Shown here piece after piece: positions 58,355 through 64,000 of a DNA stretch of 64,000 nt. The DNA lies in the NCBI GenBank assembly GCA_023375675.1, contig JALQBC010000055.1, positions 62,001 to 126,000 on the forward strand, read 5' to 3'. The stretch is from Cytospora piceicola (lineage: Eukaryota > Ascomycota > Sordariomycetes > Diaporthales > Cytosporaceae). Each line of letters opens with the position of its first letter. Positions within the stretch are counted from its first letter, which is position 1. The position numbers and the translations under genes were made by a program. The notes under the pieces are model-generated. The model made no database searches and was not told the origin of the DNA. It was given only the letters and a program-made list of their open reading frames with translations.

Positions 58355-59764
58355 AAAGAGAAACTTAGTTTGGTTTCCAGAATGAGATGGTCACAGAGAA
58401 CAACCAGTTGACACAAGCACAGACGACTCAATATTGGAGCTGGAGAGGCAACATATCTCTTGCGTATCACGTGTATAATGTATAAGCGTCACTTGAATGC
58501 TCATATCAGCTGAAGGAATATGATCGTCTGTTCAGCTACGTAAACATTGAATGCTTGTTAATCCGGAAACGCATCTGTACAGATCGTCGAGACACTTACA
58601 AGTAATAAATGTGTAGGAATGTAAAAAAGATAGCGGTGTCGTGTTCGCGACAGAAACAAATAAATACGAATAGAGAGAACGATGGGATATCTGCAGACTT
58701 GACCAACCCTTGGAAGTATATATATCCCTGTAAACCAAGCCAGTATCAATATAATCTATCATGAGGAATAGAGAAGAAGCTTTGCAAAGACTCAGGCTTC
58801 TTGAGCCGATTGTTTATGTATCTCTGAGATTCCTACCCTCCCAATTCCCAACATCCTAACCAGCTTCCCTATCATTCCCAAGGGCCCCGCCCCCTACTCA
58901 CCTGTTCACTTACTTGCCTACTCATCTATTCGCCTAGGTATTGCAAGAATGTGTGTAACTAGACTCCCCGTCTCGGCGATAGCCGAAATTTCTTACAAAC
59001 GAAATATTGTTCATGGCCTTCTTTTCGTCATCACTCTGAATTCCATAATTACTCTTTATGATATTAGGCGAAAATGACTCAGTTGGCTTTCCTTTTTGGT
59101 ACAGAAACATCCTCTTCTACGAGATATCGTGTACTTGGCAGAGCACATCATGGGCACCTGGAATTGGTCTCAATGAGTTATGCACTATACATTACTCCTT
59201 ATGAAGACATTTCAAAGCTCTTCTCCAACCCCCTCAAGGACCTGACAATCTTCGTATTTGATTCAGTCATGACAGCTTCGTGACTCTAATGTATCAGAAC
59301 TCTGAATATGGGCCATACTCTCACAGTCGCGTGAAACCTTGGCGTATACATTGTTCAGTTCTTTCTTGACCCTTCTATACAGCCTTTCGTTGCTGTCATT
59401 TCCTTTCCGCCCAATTGCCCCGAGGCCAATGTCAGAGAGGATGCCGGCCAATATCACAAAGGTCTGACTCACCCTATTGTGACCACCTGGTGTTGGTGGC
59501 TCAGGTAGACCTGGTTTGGTAACCCGCACTCTCAGATGGGGCTCATAGTTCTTCTTGATATTGTAATATTAAAAAACGATAGATGCGTATATCTGTCTTT
59601 ACTCTCCAGCTTGGGGTTTTCAAGCTTTAAACACCACGTTGTATGAAAGATTGGGAGAGATCGAACGCAGGATTGAAGTGAGATTTGGAACTCAGCACGG
59701 CCATGAGTCTGGGAGAACTGAGCAAGGAACGGGGTAGGCCAGCGACAGATAGGGGAGGGGGGCC
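58355..59764. other. Gene-poor stretch
   Basis: About 1.4 kb in which I recognise nothing. It marks the start of the accessory, decayed right end of the window. Confidence 0.45.
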
Positions 59765-60128
59765 ATGTCCTCAACGGCCAGGCTAACCAGAGGTCAGACG
59801 TATTTCGGCGACTTTAAGCTCCCGGAGCAGTCGCTGTACAAAAGCATCGAAGATGTGGTTGCGAGCAGGGCTCAGGGCAACGATCAGCTACCCCGAACTG
59901 AAACGGCCGAGTACGCTGCTGCAGTTGCGGACAAGATTACAAGCCGCACCACAGGTCGGTTCTGGTGCGGAAGTAACGCCGAAAGTACTAGACTGAGCAC
60001 AACGGCGACGGAAGTGCCACAGGATGCCATGGTAAGTCCAGCCTGTTTCTTTGTTCGGTCTACAGGCTAACCGAGGAAAGGATGCTGGAATGTCATTCGG
60101 ATGTGGGCTGGATACTTTAAAGAAGTGA
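59765..60128 (+). pseudogene. C-terminal remnant of a short-chain dehydrogenase (AYR1-like)
   Basis: A likely exon from about 59799 reads TYFGDFKLPEQSLYKSIEDV, then VASRAQGNDQLPRTETAEYA, then KITSRTTGRFWCGSNAE, the C-terminal part of AYR1-type SDRs (1-acyl-dihydroxyacetone-phosphate reductase family). It ends ATG/GTAAGT at 60031. A GAAAG acceptor at 60080 then gives DAGMSFGCGLDTLKK and a stop at 60126-60128. An intron acceptor (GCTAACCAGAGGTCAG) lies just upstream of 59799. However, the Rossmann GxxxGxG and YxxxK parts are not found upstream, where the sequence is non-coding. The gene is therefore 5'-truncated, with a decay-free tail, which suggests recent loss by rearrangement. Confidence 0.6.
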
Positions 60129-60264
60129 GGCCAATTTGGCTACCGGTACTGCCATGATGGTACCTAGATATCTACATACCCTAGGGGGGGGGGGGTAAGG
60201 TATATGGCCAACTTGGAGTCAATGACAAATCACAGCAATGATAGGTGTCCTCTAGAGACTACGC

Positions 60265-61860
60265 TCATTCAATCAACGACTTCTCGAGGCACAGAGAGCC
60301 CATTCTAGACGCTTTGTCGAAACTTGCACTTTCATAGGCCCTGTCAATGTCCATTTGGTCTGGCTGAGCCTCAGGGGACCATTCACCCGTTTGACCCATC
60401 ACGATTGAGGCCACGTCGAACCAGGTCAGACTAATTTTGGAGCTTTTGAATGCCATCTTCAACTCAAGTTTCCCCTTACTTTGTCCCTTCCCGGCAGATG
60501 TAATGCTGTCTTGAGTGCTCAGGTTTGAACAGACGTTATGGGAGTCATGAGGGGGGGTTCGGACAGACGGTCGTGCAAGCACCCCACGGCAACCTGCGCC
60601 AGTTCGAGTTCTTCAGGGGGTGGGGGGCAAGTAATGGGCCCGGCGTCCATATGTTCCTCATCTCGCTACATGGCGGGGCTAAATTGTGAGCCATGAAGTC
60701 CTGGAATGCATTGATCACATTCAGCAGCAGTTCGGAATTTGCTCCTCAACTCATTGGTGCATTTTCCTGGAAGTGGACTGTATGGTGTTTGGTCTTTATC
60801 TCTGTGCATAGTCTTATGGATATCGGACAGGAGTGGCTTAGTGAAGCTGGTGCTCTTCGTATCCTTTTCGAGACAGTGCCAATCCGGAAGATACAGTTTA
60901 TGGACCAAGTGATTTACTTGTCTCTGTCTCGCAGGGAGCCTGTTCAGCGCTGTCGAATCGTCAACCCCGAACTTGGTCAACGGTTCGCAGATTTTCCAAA
61001 ACATCGAACAAACGATCTCGAAATTATTTAACGCCCGGACATTGTCGTAAGCGGTTACTATTGTAGTAGTTGGCCATCTGTGCGAGAAGCAACTGTTCCC
61101 TCCTGAGGGTTTCTTCGATGCGACGGAAGAGCTGTCCATTTTCAACTGTGACTTCATAAGGATGTCCTCTCAAGCAGGCACTCAAGCCGCAATGGAGTTG
61201 AAGGTCCGGCCTATTCAATCATGCTTATATCGAATAGAAACAACAATGCTACGTATGTCCTTTATCAATATCTCTTCTGTCACTTCCAGGCGGTCACAAT
61301 CTGGCCTCCAATCGGGAGCTGCCACTACGGGGGAGAAATCCGACGAGAGTAGTAGTCGAGTTCCTTTCTGGCAGGGGCCATTATGATGGCGGCCAATTCT
61401 TTTGTGAGGCATCTGGATTTCTAATAGGAATATTTCTCACCTTGATTTCTGGTGCGTTTGGAAGTGACTGCGTTGTGAGCGGTCTTTTGAGGACCAGACC
61501 CTTCCCCTAGCCATGAATTCGCCCCAGTTGCACATCACAGCGTCAGGGTTATAGTCACGGTTATTGACATGCAGGTAAAAAAGTCAGCCCATCCTGCAGG
61601 TGATAAAATGTTTCCTTCGGCCTTGAAGGTACCACTTTGATCCAAATCGCGGCGGTGGACAGCGGCGATGAACATGGAAGAGTTCCCCTGGGCTGTGTTG
61701 CCGACAACTAAGCTGCTGGCGTTCAAAGTCATCTTGTTCTGTTGGTGGAATACGATGGTCCCCGCAGTAGTAGCATCAATGGCATCCAATCTTTGTGATA
61801 TCATTTGTGCAGGCTGCGTTGTTGCTCATTGGTTCAGGGGAAGCTTTTAACGTGATTGCA
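60265..61860 (-). pseudogene. Broken fungal-specific gene, minus strand
   Basis: A chain of minus-strand coding-like segments lies in shifting frames. From 61804 down: MISQRLDAIDATTAGTIVFH and NKMTLNASSLVVGNTAQGNS. Then NPDAVMCNWGEFMARGRVW, and LTKELAAIIMAPARKELDYY. Then HPYEVTVENGQLFRRIEETL with LLLAQMANYY, which shifts frame near 61060 into TAYDNVRALNNFEIVCSMFW. Then LYLPDWHCLEKDTKSTSF, and a last part ending near 60265. The pieces look like one protein of the fungal STAND-associated N-terminal type, but I cannot name the family. Stops and frame shifts, not all explicable by introns, suggest a dead gene; a functional multi-intron gene is the alternative. Confidence 0.45.
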
Positions 61861-62514
61861 CGAGAAAACCGGGCATAATAGACCATCAGGCGAATAGAGG
61901 TCGAGGGCACTGGGGATTGGGTGATTCATATGCATTCCGGCTCAAGGGCATGACTTGAGGCTCTGCCGGTGCATGCAGAGCCGGTGTCGTGACATTTGTT
62001 CACAACGTCAAAAGGTGTATGATTATTTCTCTATTGGCAACGTCTTCGGGGGCTGTGCTATATACAATCCTCAGTGACCAGAGCCCTCCCACTCCGAACG
62101 GGTCGCCTTCCAGTCAAGTGATGCATCATCTAAAAGTGGAGGTTCAATTGCGCAGGCTGATAAGATAGGCTTTCAAGGGGACAATCAATTTCTCCCACCG
62201 TTACCAAACGTGCTAGGAAGCGAGGTGCACACCATTAAAAGTTTGAGAGTTGTTCCCATCGACCTGGGCTCGCTGAGGGATGGACTGACATCAGTTGTCT
62301 CCCCAGGCAAATTATTCAATGTTCATCGCGCACTGTGTATACAACTGGCTCAGCGAGTCCACCCTCAGAAGTCGTTTCCCGAGCCCTGGTCTTGTTAGGT
62401 AGTATTCCGAAACAGGGAAACGCATGGATGAGTTGTTACCGATGTTGTGTTGCCTATTGTTTCGGGGCTATGGTGCGCGACAGGTGCTTCTCTGCGAAAA
62501 CGGGTTTTGGTTAA
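61861..62514. other. Spacer before RIP-type DNA
   Basis: Ordinary base composition, no recognised gene. The composition changes abruptly at about 62500-62530 into AT-rich DNA. Confidence 0.4.
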
Positions 62515-64000
62515 TAGGTTTACGCCCTTAGACAGGTTTGCTTATACAGGTTTAAGTGATATACCGTATACGTATAAGCCTTATATAATAATGCTATAGC
62601 CTATATAGCTGTATATAGCCTACTGTATTTAAATATAGAGATAAAATTATATTATTATCCCCTTTTTCTTCTTTTTTTATTTATTTATATTTTCGTTTAT
62701 CTTCGCTTAAGCTTATTCGGGTATTATTACCTTTATATTATTTATTATCGTACGTTATTTACAACGTTTACCCTTATACGTTTAAGTATAGGAAACTTTT
62801 AATATATCTTTTCGTTAAGATAAGCTAGTTCCTCGCTATTTAGTTATATAAAACTTTTACGTAAATATTAAAGACAGATATCCGAAATAGGTTATATATT
62901 TCGACTACGAACTACTTTTTTTATCGTCGAGTAAACCTCTCTTTATCGACTTTACTACTTTACTTCGAGTGTTTTTATCCTTATATAATATATAATAGCC
63001 GGGTATAATAGCTATCTTTATTTCGTTACCGGGGATTTTCGCCTAACGACTAAGTACGGCTTTAACTATAAATAGTATACTTATAATCAGGCCGTTACAG
63101 AACTTATATAATATTTCGTTCGCAGGTATTATAAAAAAAAGCTTTAGCGATTATATAGAAACTGCTATCCGGGACCGGTATTATAGTAAAAAGGAGATAT
63201 ACGTTATAAAAAAAACTACTTCGGCCTTAATTATAGTTATATTATAGTTAAAAGAATAGGAATTTATAGAGTTATACGGGTAAATTACTTCGAAGTTTTA
63301 TAAAATTTATAAGGCTAAGGTTTTACCGGCTTAATTATTCTTTCTCGATACTAAATATATTTCGTATAAAGCTTTTATTCGAGACTTTTTTATATACAGG
63401 GGTATATTTACAGATTTACTTTCGTTAAAATAAAAACTAATTATATCGGCTATAACCGAGTAGTTTTTAACTATAGTAGATATTACGTTACTACTATCCG
63501 GGGTTAAAACTATATAGAAAGGTATAATAGCCGTTTATATAAAAAAGGGTAAAGGTAATATAGTTATACTATCGTTTATATATATATAAAAGATAAAGCC
63601 TATTCTCGGTTCGGATAAAGACGAAGATAGCTATAAAACTTCGTATATATAGAAACTAGTATACCGGGATACGGATATATTTATAGACTTAACAGCTTCG
63701 GAGGAGCTTAATCTATTCGGCCTACCTTTAATTAAAGAAGAGGATATAAATAATCCTTTTTACGATAATCCTTTTAACGATAATAGGTATTACCTTTCCG
63801 ACGACGACAAGCTTATAAGTTCGGTCGAAATTAAACGTTAGCCGAGTATAAAAGTCGAGTTTTAATTTAAAGCTAAATATAAGCTAAGTATAAAAGTCGA
63901 ACTTTAACTTAAGGCTAAATATAAGCTTAATATAAAGGTCGAGCTTTAACTTAAAGCTAAACGTAAGCCGAGTATAAAGCTTAAGCCTAAACAGGTATAA
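62515..64000. repeat. RIP-type AT-rich DNA with a decayed coding frame
   Basis: About 1.5 kb, running off the window, is extremely rich in TA steps, while CA and TG steps are rare; for example 62881-62940, 63001-63060 and 63181-63360 contain none or almost none. CG steps remain. This is the mark of C-to-T change in CpA, that is, RIP. On the plus strand a frame from about 63608 can still be read: GSDKDEDSYKTSYI, stop, then DLTASEELNLFGLPLIKEED, then NPFYDNPFNDNRYYLSDDDK, then VEIKR, stop. The original element was therefore a protein-coding repeat with an acidic region, perhaps a transposon or a multicopy gene. The family is not recognised. Confidence 0.75.
63841..64000 (+). repeat. Tandem 42-bp coding repeat, RIP-mutated
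   Basis: Three full units (63841-63882, 63883-63924, 63925-63966) and a partial fourth (63967-64000) share the frame GCCGAGTATAAA...GTCGA...TTTAA. Units 1 and 2 differ at six positions and units 2 and 3 at about seven; all but one difference are transitions. 42 bp is 14 codons, so the ancestor coded a 14-residue repeat near K-P-S-I-K-V-E-L-x-L-K-A-K-Y/R. At position x every unit has an in-frame TAA (63863, 63905, 63947), best explained as former CAA (Gln). The preceding TAG at 63839 would likewise be a former CAG. Confidence 0.8.

Noticed and set aside
1..64000. CRISPR array, prophage, bacterial operon or secondary-metabolite backbone gene
   Set aside because: No regularly spaced repeats, phage or operon structure, and no PKS, NRPS or terpene synthase signature; splice-containing genes show a eukaryotic chromosome.

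Overview
This window is from a filamentous ascomycete (Pezizomycotina, most likely a Sordariomycete). Four things point there: short spliceosomal introns of roughly 50-120 nt with GTANGT-type donors and CTAAC/CTGAC branch sites; fungal-only families (a DUF6604-like N-terminus, a DUF4470-like domain joined to a MYND finger, a fungal NACHT/STAND relic, a DUF3602-like GGAGN protein); an intron-bearing nuclear tRNA gene; and an AT-rich tract carrying the transition signature of repeat-induced point mutation (RIP). Exon boundaries were worked out by hand from splice signals and reading frame, with no transcript evidence.

Layout. 1-4.4 kb: no recognisable gene. 4.4-12.5 kb: a GH3 beta-glucosidase-type enzyme and a DDX60-like PIN/Ski2-type helicase, both on +. 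13.5-14.5 kb: a frameshifted NACHT (NLR-type) pseudogene. 14.7-21.6 kb: a dense housekeeping block with cytosolic leucyl-tRNA synthetase (-), a small one-TM protein (+), AP-3 sigma (-) and frataxin (+), arranged as two head-to-head pairs with short shared promoters. 21.6-24.4 kb: gene-poor. 24.4-32.0 kb, all on -: an EDE1-like endocytic scaffold, a glutathione S-transferase and a small secreted Cys-containing protein. 32.0-35.2 kb: gene-poor. 35.2-36.9 kb: an FHS-family (fucose/hexose permease-like) transporter. 37.3-38.4 kb: an AT-rich island holding a tRNA-Arg(CCU) gene with a 17-nt intron. 38.9-45.7 kb: two large fungal genes on - (DUF4470/MYND and DUF6604). 47.2-54.3 kb, all on +: an intronless ADP-ribosylglycohydrolase-type protein with a C-terminal lectin-like domain, a GH18 chitinase without signal peptide, and a methionine-permease-like APC transporter. 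55.6-58.4 kb: an UNC93-like membrane protein and a 78-residue two-exon GGAGN protein. 58.4-64 kb: decayed accessory DNA with an SDR C-terminal remnant, a broken minus-strand gene and RIP-type DNA with a decayed 42-bp coding repeat.

The functional themes are separate: cell maintenance (translation, Fe-S biogenesis, vesicle traffic), carbon and chitin use (GH3, GH18, FHS permease), and possible self/non-self or RNA surveillance (DDX60-like helicase, NACHT relic). I found no coherent new multigene system. The most unusual items are the ADP-ribosylglycohydrolase/lectin-like fusion, the PIN-helicase, the mini-gene at 58 kb, and the RIP-decayed 42-bp repeat at the right end.
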